DNA of 64,000 nucleotides from Chitinophagaceae bacterium (GTDB taxonomy: Bacteria; Bacteroidota; Bacteroidia; Chitinophagales; Chitinophagaceae), in NCBI GenBank assembly GCA_016710165.1, contig JADJLJ010000002.1, positions 434,001-498,000 on the forward strand, read 5' to 3'. Positions 53,175 to 60,328 of the stretch are shown here, in pieces. Position 1 is the first letter of the stretch. Every line of letters begins with the position of its first letter. The position numbers and the translations under genes were made by a program. The notes under the pieces were generated by a model. That model did no database searches, was not told the DNA's origin, and saw only the letters and a list, made by a program, of their open reading frames with translations.

Positions 53175-54398
53175 GGGGAGGCTGTTGTCCAGGTCCATCA
53201 GTATATCCTGCACATTCTCGATCCCCACACTCATCCGTATCAATCCATCGGTGATGCCATACTGTTCTCTTTTTTCTTTGGGTACTCCATGATGCGTCAT
53301 GCTTGCCGGGTGACAAAGCAGGGTATCGCAGGTGCCGAGTGATACCGCACGGATACACATCTGCAGTTTATCAATGAACTGTTTAGCTGCCTCCAGCCCG
53401 TCCTTCATTTCAAAACTCAGCATGGCACCGGCATGGCGCATTTGTTTTGATGCCGTGTGATAGTCGGGATGGGATATAAGACCCAAATAGTTCACCTTGC
53501 TTACAGCAGGATGATCCTCTAAATAAGCGGCCACTTCCATGGCATTGTGGCAATGCCGTTGCATGCGTACCTCGAGCGTCTTCATTCCCTGCGTTAATAA
53601 AAAAGCATCAAAGGAATTACTGTTGCCACCCAGCAGCCGGTGCACCTTGGTGATGTGGCCGTTCATTAATTCAATATCCTTCCCGATCAATACGCCGCCA
53701 ATGGCCGTACCATGCCCGTTTAAGAATTTGGTGGTGCTGTGAAATACAAAATCCACCCCATATAGAAATGGCTGTTGCAGAAAAGGCGTGGCAAAGGTAT
53801 TGTCAACCGCCACGACCAGGGCATTCTCCTTTCCCAATGCGGCCAGTTCTTCCAGGTCAACACACTGGATGGTTGGATTGGCCGGTGTTTCCAGGTAAAG
53901 CATCTTTATTTTATCATCCGCAAGGATCGCCTGCTGTGCTTTGTCCAGGTCCCTCAGGTCGGTGATGATGACCTCAATACCCAGTGCCGGAAGGATCTTT
54001 TCAAGCAACTCCTGCGTGCCACCATACAGGGAGTAGTGTGATAATATCTTATCGCCTGCTTTCAGCGTTCCGATCATCAGGGTACTCAATGCAGCCATGC
54101 CGCTGGAATGTAAAATGGCTTTCAGCATCAGCGGTTCGCCTGTTTCACTGGCGAGGCCAAAACTTTCCAGCGCTGCGATCTTCTGTTCTGCTTCGGTGAT
54201 GGTGGGGTTTCCCCAGCGGCTGTAGATATAACCTTTCTCCTCGCCGCTGAACCTCCGCATGCCCTGTTCGGCTTCATCAAACACGTAGGTGCTGCTGGCA
54301 TAAATGGGGGTAAGGTGTGCGTAGTTGGGATCCGGTTCATGACCACCATGTATGGCCACCGAACTGAAACCGGTATAAGGAAAATTTTTAGCTGGCAT
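53166..54398 (-). CDS. Cys/Met metabolism PLP-dependent lyase (methionine gamma-lyase / cystathionine gamma-synthase type)
   Basis: 410 aa fold type I enzyme. Landmarks: YSRWGNPTITEAEQKIAALE, SSGMAALSTLMIGTLKAGD, YGGTQELLEKILPALG, LYLETPANPTIQCVDL, the PLP Asp in VVAVDNTFATPFLQQP, the Schiff-base Lys in HSTTKFLNGHGTAIGG, and SLGTCDTLLCHPASMTHHGVP. It acts on sulfur amino acids; whether it is a gamma-lyase, gamma-synthase or O-acetylhomoserine enzyme cannot be settled from motifs alone, although the overall look favours methionine gamma-lyase. The final residues SLPSR run into a dispersed palindrome. Confidence 0.9.
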   Translation of the reverse strand: MPAKNFPYTGFSSVAIHGGHEPDPNYAHLTPIYASSTYVFDEAEQGMRRFSGEEKGYIYSRWGNPTITEAEQKIAALESFGLASETGEPLMLKAILHSSGMAALSTLMIGTLKAGDKILSHYSLYGGTQELLEKILPALGIEVIITDLRDLDKAQQAILADDKIKMLYLETPANPTIQCVDLEELAALGKENALVVAVDNTFATPFLQQPFLYGVDFVFHSTTKFLNGHGTAIGGVLIGKDIELMNGHITKVHRLLGGNSNSFDAFLLTQGMKTLEVRMQRHCHNAMEVAAYLEDHPAVSKVNYLGLISHPDYHTASKQMRHAGAMLSFEMKDGLEAAKQFIDKLQMCIRAVSLGTCDTLLCHPASMTHHGVPKEKREQYGITDGLIRMSVGIENVQDILMDLDNSLPSR

Positions 54399-54466
54399 TG
54401 TTGATAATTATTGAAGAGTGATGTGAACGGAATACCTACTTTCGAAAAGTAAAATTAAGAAAAACC

Positions 54467-54958
54467 ATGAAGCAACTCCTGCAGCAATGTGCAGCGTATA
54501 CCGCCTGGGCCAATCAAAAGATATTTGACTGCATCAGCAACTTACCGGAAGAACAGGTTGACAAAGAAATTGTAAGCAGTTTTCCATCCATCCGCAAAAC
54601 GGTGATCCATATGTGGGATGCTGAAGCAGCCTGGTGGCAACGGGTACGGCTTGCCGAAAAAGTGGAGATACCCAGCGAAGGTTTTACCGGCGGTTTCTCA
54701 GAACTGCTGGCAAGGGTCAGCCAGCAATCACAGGTATGGAAAGACTGGGTGGATAATGCCACCGAAGCGCAATTGCAGCATGTGTTTGCTTACCGCAATA
54801 ACAAGAAGGAAGAATTCAAACAGCCGGTATATGAAGTACTGCTGCATGTTTTTAATCACGGCACGTATCACCGGGGACAACTGGTTACCATGCTGCGGCA
54901 ACTGGGAGCAGATAAGATCCCCCAAACGGATTTCGTTGTTTTTTGCAGGAAGAAATAG
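54467..54958 (+). CDS. DinB family protein (four-helix, putative metal-dependent thiol-linked enzyme)
   Basis: 163 aa. The N-terminal WANQKIFDCISNLPEEQ, the metal-binding His in VIHMWDAEAAWWQR (about 45), and the C-terminal HVFNHGTYHRGQLVTMLRQLG with two more His residues are the DinB/YfiT three-His signature. Members of this superfamily include bacillithiol and mycothiol S-transferases, and BshA is encoded elsewhere in this window, so a bacillithiol-linked role is possible but not shown. It is convergent with the following lipoprotein gene. Confidence 0.88.
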   Translation: MKQLLQQCAAYTAWANQKIFDCISNLPEEQVDKEIVSSFPSIRKTVIHMWDAEAAWWQRVRLAEKVEIPSEGFTGGFSELLARVSQQSQVWKDWVDNATEAQLQHVFAYRNNKKEEFKQPVYEVLLHVFNHGTYHRGQLVTMLRQLGADKIPQTDFVVFCRKK

Positions 54959-54968
54959 AAGTAGTGAG

Positions 54969-55030
54969 CAGTTGGCAGTTGGCAATTTGCAAGAATCCGG
55001 CATCTGGTATCCGGCATCCGGTATCCCGTA
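54969..55030. repeat. CAGTTGG and inverted GATRCMR heptanucleotide arrays
   Basis: Three units CAGTTGG, CAGTTGG, CAATTTG (54969-54989), then five 7-nt units in the inverted GATRCMR orientation (AATCCGG, CATCTGG, TATCCGG, CATCCGG, TATCCCG, 54994-55028). The array ends at the stop codon of the lipoprotein gene in this convergent spacer. Confidence 0.8.
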
Positions 55031-55768
55031 TCAATTATGATCTATCATCGTCATCTTAACACCATATCCCTGCCTGTATCCGCCACGACCGGGAGTAGGG
55101 GGCTGGTATTCTACGTGCAGGAAATTGCGGTAAACAAGCCCGAGGCCCTTTGCATACCTTTCGGCACCCTGGTTTATTTCGCTGTATGAATTGGGGTCAT
55201 TGGGATTCCCGATCACTTCATCCCGCTGGTCAACTTTCAGCGTACTGTCAACCGTAAGTGCAGCAAGGCTGATCGTTGTATTCAGGCTGTCGTAGGTATA
55301 ATCCCAATCGTCCAGATATTTTACATCCGAGTTTAAAGAATAGGTATCAATATAACTGTTGCCCTTCCAGCTGAACCCGTTCCGTACGGGCGCTTTCATT
55401 TTAATGAAGCGCATGTTGTTCTCAATGAATTCAACAGAAAATTCGGTGGGCACTGCCATAAAGGTATTATCCGGTACCCAGGGGTTGGCGGCTGTTTTGC
55501 GTATGTAACGGATGATGCGGTAGGCAGGCCTTCCAAGGTTATCGGTAATGAGTGCATCCACCTGGTGTTTTACCTGGTAGTTGATGACCGTATCCTTTGT
55601 ACCGAAGTTGATGAAAACGGTTGAGTCTAAACTGTAGCTGATGTACTTGCCAACAGCCAGCGGGTAATAATCACTCACAGGAGGGGTTTGAAAATCTTCG
55701 GTGCTTTTTTTACAGGCACTGAAAATGACCACTGTAATTATGGTTGCAAGAAGAAAAAACTTTCTCAT
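55031..55768 (-). CDS. Lipoprotein of unknown function
   Basis: 245 aa. The signal peptide ends IFSAC at residue 19, with KKSTED after the Cys. The mature protein is beta-rich: YYPLAVGKYISYSLDSTVFINFGTKDTVINY, FIKMKAPVRNGFSWKGNSYIDTY (in pieces) and a C-terminal AERYAKGLGLVYRNFLHVEYQP. That last phrase is a common ending in Bacteroidota lipoproteins whose body reads W..G....Y..F. I do not recognise a function. Confidence 0.8.
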   Translation of the reverse strand: MRKFFLLATIITVVIFSACKKSTEDFQTPPVSDYYPLAVGKYISYSLDSTVFINFGTKDTVINYQVKHQVDALITDNLGRPAYRIIRYIRKTAANPWVPDNTFMAVPTEFSVEFIENNMRFIKMKAPVRNGFSWKGNSYIDTYSLNSDVKYLDDWDYTYDSLNTTISLAALTVDSTLKVDQRDEVIGNPNDPNSYSEINQGAERYAKGLGLVYRNFLHVEYQPPTPGRGGYRQGYGVKMTMIDHN

Positions 55769-55799
55769 AAGTTTCTATGGGTTACCAATAAAGATACGA

Positions 55800-56918
55800 T
55801 TATAGCGCAAAAGGCTGCTCTCTTCTCTGGATAATTCCCCCGCCGATCACGTCATTACCTTCATAAAAAACGGCACTCTGGCCTGGGGCAATGCCCTTTA
55901 CGTCTTCATAAAAACGAACATTTATGCCGTTTTCGTATGTGTAGAGGTTGCTGAGTGCCCCTTTATCTTTATACCGGATCTTGGTAAGGGCTTCCATTCC
56001 ATCGGTAATGCCATCGTATTTGATCCAGTTCAGCCTGGTAACTTTCATTTCGCTGCGGTTCAGGTCATCTTCTTCCCCCAGCACTACGGTATTGGTCTCG
56101 GGCAGTATTTCGGTCACAAAAACGGGTTTGCCCAGGGCAATATCCAGCCCTTTCCGTTGTCCAACGGTGTAAAAAGGGTAGCCTTTGTGTTTTCCAAGCA
56201 CTTTCCCGGTCTTGTCGATAAAATTGCCGCCACTTACTTTTTCTTCCAGGCCTTCCACTTTTCTTTTCAAAAAACCGCGGTAGTCGTTATCGGGCACAAA
56301 ACAGATCTCGTAACTTTCGTTCTTTTTGGCCAGTTCAGGATAACCAAAATCATGGGCCATCTGGCGGATATCTTTTTTATGATAGGTACCCAGGGGCAAC
56401 AGGGTACGGCTCAGCAGGTCCTGCTGCAATCCCCACAGGGCATAGCTCTGGTCTTTTGTGTCATCAATTCCTTTCCGGATAAAATACCTTCCGTTGGTAT
56501 GCTGATGCACCTGGGCATAATGGCCGGTGGCGATGAAATCACAGTTCAGCGCATCAGCCCTTTTCATAAGTGCCCGCCATTTGATATGGGTATTGCACAT
56601 CACACAGGGATTGGGGGTGCGGCCGGCCATGTATTCTTCCACAAAATTATCGATCACAAAATCGCCGAATTCTTCCCGTATGTCGAGGATGAAATGCGGA
56701 AAACCATGCTGTACGGCTGCCTGCCGGGCATCGTTGAAACTGTCCAGGTTGCAGCAGCCGGTCTCCTTTTTCCCGGTGGTACCCACGCTGGTTGCATAGT
56801 CCCATGTTTTCATGGTGATGCCCACTACTTCATAACCTTCTTTATGAAGCATCAAAGCGGCCACGGTACTGTCGATACCGCCGCTCATGGCCATCAAAAC
56901 CTTTCCTTTTTTGCTCAT
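55800..56918 (-). CDS. mnmA: tRNA 2-thiouridine(34) synthase MnmA
   Basis: 372 aa. It adenylates and thiolates U34 of Lys, Glu and Gln tRNAs. Marks: the PP-loop SGGIDSTVAALML (about 12-24; Ile where most MnmA have Val), the catalytic Cys pair as NPCVMCNTHIKW (about 102-113) and SYEICFVPDNDYRGFL, plus ATGHYAQV and YFIRKGIDDTKDQSYAL. The C-terminal beta domain ends GGGIIQRREQPFAL. All catalytic residues are present. A -7 box is at 56943-56950; the gene is divergent from thyA over a spacer filled with tandem repeats. Confidence 0.95.
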   Translation of the reverse strand: MSKKGKVLMAMSGGIDSTVAALMLHKEGYEVVGITMKTWDYATSVGTTGKKETGCCNLDSFNDARQAAVQHGFPHFILDIREEFGDFVIDNFVEEYMAGRTPNPCVMCNTHIKWRALMKRADALNCDFIATGHYAQVHQHTNGRYFIRKGIDDTKDQSYALWGLQQDLLSRTLLPLGTYHKKDIRQMAHDFGYPELAKKNESYEICFVPDNDYRGFLKRKVEGLEEKVSGGNFIDKTGKVLGKHKGYPFYTVGQRKGLDIALGKPVFVTEILPETNTVVLGEEDDLNRSEMKVTRLNWIKYDGITDGMEALTKIRYKDKGALSNLYTYENGINVRFYEDVKGIAPGQSAVFYEGNDVIGGGIIQRREQPFAL

Positions 56919-56942
56919 TTTTTCTCATTCGTTAAGGACCGG

Positions 56943-56950
56943 CAAAGATA
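56943..56950 (-). promoter_or_regulatory. Putative -7 box TATCTTTG for mnmA
   Basis: CAAAGATA on the plus strand, 24 nt before the mnmA ATG and 8 nt from the GTTTGNN array. Confidence 0.4.
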
Positions 56951-56958
56951 CGAAATCA

Positions 56959-56993
56959 GTTTGTGGTTTGAGGTTTGCAGTTTATGGTTTCGG
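56959..56993. repeat. GTTTGNN heptanucleotide array upstream of mnmA
   Basis: Five 7-nt units: GTTTGTG, GTTTGAG, GTTTGCA, GTTTATG, GTTTCGG. They are the reverse-complement style of the CAAACYW array at 37073-37107. Confidence 0.75.
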
Positions 56994-57025
56994 GAATTTC
57001 TTAAATACTAAGAGCCCTTGATAAC

Positions 57026-57053
57026 TTTCAACTTTCAACTTTCAACTTTTCAC
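57026..57053. repeat. TTTCAAC heptanucleotide array upstream of thyA
   Basis: Three exact copies of TTTCAAC and a fourth decayed unit, ending 1 nt before the -7-like TACTTTG (57055-57061). Confidence 0.75.
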
Positions 57054-57054
57054 T

Positions 57055-57061
57055 TACTTTG
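57055..57061 (+). promoter_or_regulatory. -7-like element TACTTTG next to the thyA start
   Basis: Lies 5 nt before the thyA ATG; one nucleotide shorter than TAnnTTTG. Confidence 0.3.
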
Positions 57062-57066
57062 CAGCC

Positions 57067-57909
57067 ATGCAGCAGTACCTGAAACTTATAAAACATATTA
57101 TTGAAACCGGCGCCGATAGAAGCGACCGAACCGGCACAGGAACAAGAAGTGTTTTTGGCTACCAGATGCGGTTTGACCTTCGTGAAGGGTTCCCGTTGGT
57201 TACCACAAAAAAGACCCACCTGAAGAGCATCATTCACGAACTGCTCTGGTTCCTGCAGGGCGACACGAATATTGGTTACCTGAAAGAACACAATGTAAGG
57301 ATCTGGGATGAGTGGGCTGATGAGAACGGCAACCTTGGCCCGGTGTATGGAAAGCAATGGCGTAGCTGGGAAGGGGCCGATGGCGTGGTGGTTGACCAGG
57401 TGAAGGACCTGATCCATCAAATAAAAAATAATCCCGACAGCCGGCGTATGATCATCAGTGCATGGAATGTGGCCGACCTGCCGAAGATGAAACTGATGCC
57501 CTGTCATTGTTTATTTCAGTTTTATACCTCACCCCCAACCCCTCTCCATCCTTCGGCAAGCTCAGGAGAGAGGGGCGTGAAAGGCAGTCTCTCCTGTCAA
57601 CTTTATCAGCGTTCTGCCGATGTGTTTTTGGGTGTGCCTTTCAATATCGCATCGTATGCTTTACTCACCATGATGATCGCCCAGGTTTGCGACCTGGAGC
57701 CGGGCGAATTTGTTCATTCATTCGGCGATGTTCACCTGTACAGCAACCATTTTGAACAGGCCAATCTGCAGTTGACAAGAACGCCGTTTCCTTTGCCACA
57801 GATGAAGATAAACCCGGCAGTAAAAGATATTTTCGGTTTCAGCTTTGAGGATTTTGAACTGCTGAATTACCAATCTCACCCGGCTATTAAGGCGCCGGTG
57901 GCTGTTTAA
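57067..57909 (+). CDS. thyA: Thymidylate synthase with an in-frame palindromic insertion
   Basis: 280 aa. It makes dTMP from dUMP using methylene-tetrahydrofolate. The sequence runs RSDRTGTGTRSVFGYQMRFD (folate/dUMP loop with Arg), HLKSIIHELLWFLQGDTN, IWDEWADENGNLGPVYGKQWR, the catalytic Cys146 in LMPCHCLFQFY, QLYQRSADVFLGVPFNIASYALLTMM, and GDVHLYSNHFEQ, ending HPAIKAPVAV. It is 16 residues longer than E. coli ThyA (264 aa); the excess is at 154-170, TSPPTPLHPSASSGERG, between FQFY and LSCQLYQ where E. coli has the short turn VADGK. The insertion derives from a palindromic element. folA, the natural partner gene, is 1.9 kb downstream. Confidence 0.95.
   Translation: MQQYLKLIKHIIETGADRSDRTGTGTRSVFGYQMRFDLREGFPLVTTKKTHLKSIIHELLWFLQGDTNIGYLKEHNVRIWDEWADENGNLGPVYGKQWRSWEGADGVVVDQVKDLIHQIKNNPDSRRMIISAWNVADLPKMKLMPCHCLFQFYTSPPTPLHPSASSGERGVKGSLSCQLYQRSADVFLGVPFNIASYALLTMMIAQVCDLEPGEFVHSFGDVHLYSNHFEQANLQLTRTPFPLPQMKINPAVKDIFGFSFEDFELLNYQSHPAIKAPVAV
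57526..57576. repeat. Palindromic element inserted in frame in thyA
   Basis: About 51 nt (17 codons) with CCCCTCTCC at 57539-57547 pairing with GGAGAGAGGGG at 57565-57575 around a loop containing CTTCGGCAAGCTCA. It extends the beta turn that follows the catalytic Cys strand of thymidylate synthase. Limits are inferred by comparison with ThyA. Confidence 0.75.
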
Positions 57910-57910
57910 C

Positions 57911-57978
57911 CCTGGTCTGACGCCCCCGTCTGACCAATAAAACATATCCTGTTGGTCAGACGGGGGCGTCAGACCAGG
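57911..57978. repeat. Perfect 27-bp inverted repeat (GTCTGAC-type hairpin) after thyA
   Basis: Arms 57911-57937 and 57952-57978 are perfect reverse complements over 27 nt with a 14-nt loop. Each arm carries two GTCTGAC/GTCAGAC words. It begins one nucleotide after the thyA stop. No T run follows, so it is not a classic terminator. Sister of 52420-52497. Confidence 0.9.
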
Positions 57979-58052
57979 AAAAGGCACATTTTTCTGTTCC
58001 CCTGCATATTAATCCTTCCGCTTTTTCGTTTTATGACGAGGAAGGATATCTT

Positions 58053-59672
58053 ATGAAAAAAACTGTTACACTCTGCTTTTTTACTGTTTCCGTTTTAATG
58101 ACCGTTGCACAGCCTGCAAGGGATACCACGTTAAAAGAACAGAAGGAAAATGTTATTAAGGAAACCACCATCATCCAGGTAGAGAACCTGGGCGCCGATA
58201 TCAACACGGATAACCCCGAGATGCGGCCAACCATTTCTGCAGATGGAAACCTCTTGTTCTTCATCCGCCAGAACGACCCGGCCAATATTCAGTATGCCAC
58301 GGTGCCCAACTCGCAGGATATCTGGTATTCCATGCGGGACAGTACGGGCAAATGGTCGCCGGCAAAACATTTAAGCGCCCGGGTCAATGCATCCCATTAC
58401 AATGCGGTGTTCTGGATATCGCCCGACCTGAATAAGATATTGCTGAAGGGGTCATTCATCGACGGGCAGTATTATGGCATGGGAGTAAGCATGATCCACA
58501 AGCGCAGCGATAACAGCTGGACGGATGCTCAAATGCTCCGCATCCGGAATTTTGAGAAATTCAGGGAAACAGCACAGTTCGGCGCTTCCATGGGGCAGGA
58601 TGGCAAGACCCTGTTGTTTTACATGACGGATAAAAAGGGAAGCTATGAGAATGACCTCTATGTTTCCTTCCTGGAAGGGGATAATATCTGGACAGCTCCT
58701 AAAAGTCTTGGAAAAAAGATCAATCTTCCTGACTATAACGAGATGAGTCCCTTCATTGCTTCGGATGGCAAAACGCTTTATTTCAGCAGCGACCGGCCGG
58801 GAGGGATCGGCGAGAACGATATCTGGATGAGCAAACGCCTGGATGACAGCTGGACCAAATGGAGCGACCCGGTGAACCTGGGAAGGCCCATCAACACGGA
58901 ACTTTCGGAAGCATTTTTTACGCTGGATGCCGGGGGGGAATATGCATACCTGACATCGAGCGACGGCGCTTTCGGAGGCAGTGATATTGTACGGGTGAAA
59001 TTACTGGAAAGGGAAAAACCAAACCCGGTGGTGCTGGTAAGCGGCAATGTATATAATGCAAAAACAAAAGAACCCCTGGCGGCATCGCTGATCTATGAAA
59101 CATTGCCCGATGGTACCGAAGTGGGCAATGGGGTTTCGAGCCCGATAGACGGGTCGTTCAAAATGGTTTTGCCCTACGATAAGAACTACAGTATCCGGGC
59201 CTCGGCCGATAAATTCTTTGCCATTTCTGAAAACCTCAACTTAGATTCCCTGGTCAAAGCAGGGTACAAAGAAATTCATAAAGACCTTTACCTGGCGCCG
59301 ATCGAGATCGGGCAGGTGTTCCGGCTGAACAATGTGTTCTTTGACTTTGATAAGTATACCCTGCGACCGGAATCATTTGTTGAATTAGACAGGGTGGTGG
59401 GTTTCCTGAATGAATACCCCAATATTGAGATTGAAATGAGCGCTCATACCGACAATAAAGGTTCGGATGAATACAATATGAAATTGAGCGATAACAGGGC
59501 CAGGTCTGTGCGGGAATATATCCTGTCGAAAGGAATTGCAGCCACAAGGATTATCTCGCAGGGTTATGGCGAAACAAAACCTGTGGCAGATAATAACAAT
59601 GATGATGGTACCGATAACCCCGAAGGGCGCCAGTTGAACAGGAGGGTGGAGTTTAAGATATTGAAGAATTAG
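58053..59672 (+). CDS. OmpA family protein with PD40 repeats
   Basis: 539 aa. Signal peptide ending VAQP (about 21), a PD40/WD40-like region with MRPTISADGNLLFFIR, SPDLNKILLKGSF, MGQDGKTLLFYMTD, and PFIASDGKTLYFSSDRPGG, then a carboxypeptidase-regulatory-like module (VSGNVYNAKTKEPLAASL), and a C-terminal OmpA domain (about 425-539) with NVFFDFDKYTLRPES, SAHTDNKGSDEYN and LSDNRARSVREYI, which holds the Asp and Arg that bind diaminopimelate. It links the outer membrane to peptidoglycan. The same domain order occurs in T9SS-associated PorE-type proteins, but this gene stands alone here. Confidence 0.9.
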   Translation: MKKTVTLCFFTVSVLMTVAQPARDTTLKEQKENVIKETTIIQVENLGADINTDNPEMRPTISADGNLLFFIRQNDPANIQYATVPNSQDIWYSMRDSTGKWSPAKHLSARVNASHYNAVFWISPDLNKILLKGSFIDGQYYGMGVSMIHKRSDNSWTDAQMLRIRNFEKFRETAQFGASMGQDGKTLLFYMTDKKGSYENDLYVSFLEGDNIWTAPKSLGKKINLPDYNEMSPFIASDGKTLYFSSDRPGGIGENDIWMSKRLDDSWTKWSDPVNLGRPINTELSEAFFTLDAGGEYAYLTSSDGAFGGSDIVRVKLLEREKPNPVVLVSGNVYNAKTKEPLAASLIYETLPDGTEVGNGVSSPIDGSFKMVLPYDKNYSIRASADKFFAISENLNLDSLVKAGYKEIHKDLYLAPIEIGQVFRLNNVFFDFDKYTLRPESFVELDRVVGFLNEYPNIEIEMSAHTDNKGSDEYNMKLSDNRARSVREYILSKGIAATRIISQGYGETKPVADNNNDDGTDNPEGRQLNRRVEFKILKN

Positions 59673-59682
59673 ATGGTCATTG

Positions 59683-59722
59683 GTCATTAAGTCATTAGGT
59701 CATTAGGTCATTAGGTCATTAG
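59683..59722. repeat. GTCATTAG octanucleotide array
   Basis: Four exact 8-nt units GTCATTAG (59691-59722), preceded by one partial unit. It begins 11 nt after the OmpA gene stop, in the spacer to folA. Confidence 0.8.
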
Positions 59723-59764
59723 GTAAAAATGCGGGAAGTGTACAAGTTCCGTATTTTTACTTTT

Positions 59765-59772
59765 TAATTTTG
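59765..59772 (+). promoter_or_regulatory. Putative -7 box TAATTTTG next to the folA start
   Basis: Exact TAnnTTTG match 5 nt before the folA ATG; use of this box would give a leaderless mRNA. Confidence 0.4.
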
Positions 59773-59777
59773 GCTTT

Positions 59778-60266
59778 ATGGTCTCTCTCATCGTCGCAGC
59801 TGCAGAAAACAACAGCATTGGTAAAAACAACCAGTTGCTCTGGCATTTGCCCAACGACCTGAAATTTTTCAAGAACAGCACCTGGGGCATGCCCGTGATC
59901 ATGGGGCGTAAAACATTTGAATCGGTGAACAAGCCCCTTCCCGGAAGATTTAATATTGTCATTACCCGGCAGCCCGGCTGGAATGCGGAGGGCGTAATTG
60001 TTGCGGCGGATCTGAATGATGCGCTGAAGAAAGCAGCTGAAACAAACTGCAAAGAAGCATTCATCATTGGCGGCGGGGAGATATATACGCAGGGTTTTGA
60101 GATCGCCGGTAAGATCTATCTTACCCGGGTTCATGCGGTACTGGACGGAGATACCTTCTTTCCTGTCATCAATGAGGCTGAATGGGAATTGACCAGCAAC
60201 CAGGAATTTGCTGCGGATGATAAACATTCTTTTGCCTATTCATTTCAAACCTGGATGAAGAAATAA
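59778..60266 (+). CDS. folA: Dihydrofolate reductase
   Basis: 162 aa. It reduces dihydrofolate with NADPH. Motifs: VSLIVAAAENNSIGKNNQLLWHLPNDLKFFK (N-terminal, in pieces) with the catalytic Asp of LPNDLKFF, MPVIMGRKTFESV, NIVITRQPGW, and AFIIGGGEIYTQGFEIAGKIYLTRVH. Length is typical of chromosomal DHFR. It regenerates the folate used by thyA, encoded 1.9 kb upstream on the same strand, with the OmpA-PD40 gene between them. Confidence 0.95.
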   Translation: MVSLIVAAAENNSIGKNNQLLWHLPNDLKFFKNSTWGMPVIMGRKTFESVNKPLPGRFNIVITRQPGWNAEGVIVAADLNDALKKAAETNCKEAFIIGGGEIYTQGFEIAGKIYLTRVHAVLDGDTFFPVINEAEWELTSNQEFAADDKHSFAYSFQTWMKK

Positions 60267-60277
60267 TTTTTAACCCG

Positions 60278-60293
60278 CCTGCCGGAGGGCAGG
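60278..60293. repeat. Palindromic element CCTGCC-GGAG-GGCAGG
   Basis: 6-bp stem with GGAG loop between folA and the methyltransferase. Same family as the in-frame element in ade (21554-21574). Confidence 0.6.
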
Positions 60294-60328
60294 TTCTTAA
60301 TTCTTAATTCTTAATTCTTAATTCTTAA
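60294..60328. repeat. TTCTTAA heptanucleotide array abutting a TTG start
   Basis: Five exact 7-nt units TTCTTAA. The next unit position reads TTGTTCA, which is the start region of the methyltransferase gene. The array occupies the whole ribosome-binding region of that gene. Confidence 0.85.

Noticed and set aside
57911..57978. The perfect 27-bp hairpin as a thyA terminator
   Set aside because: No T tract follows on either strand and a related copy lies in a different context upstream of icd.
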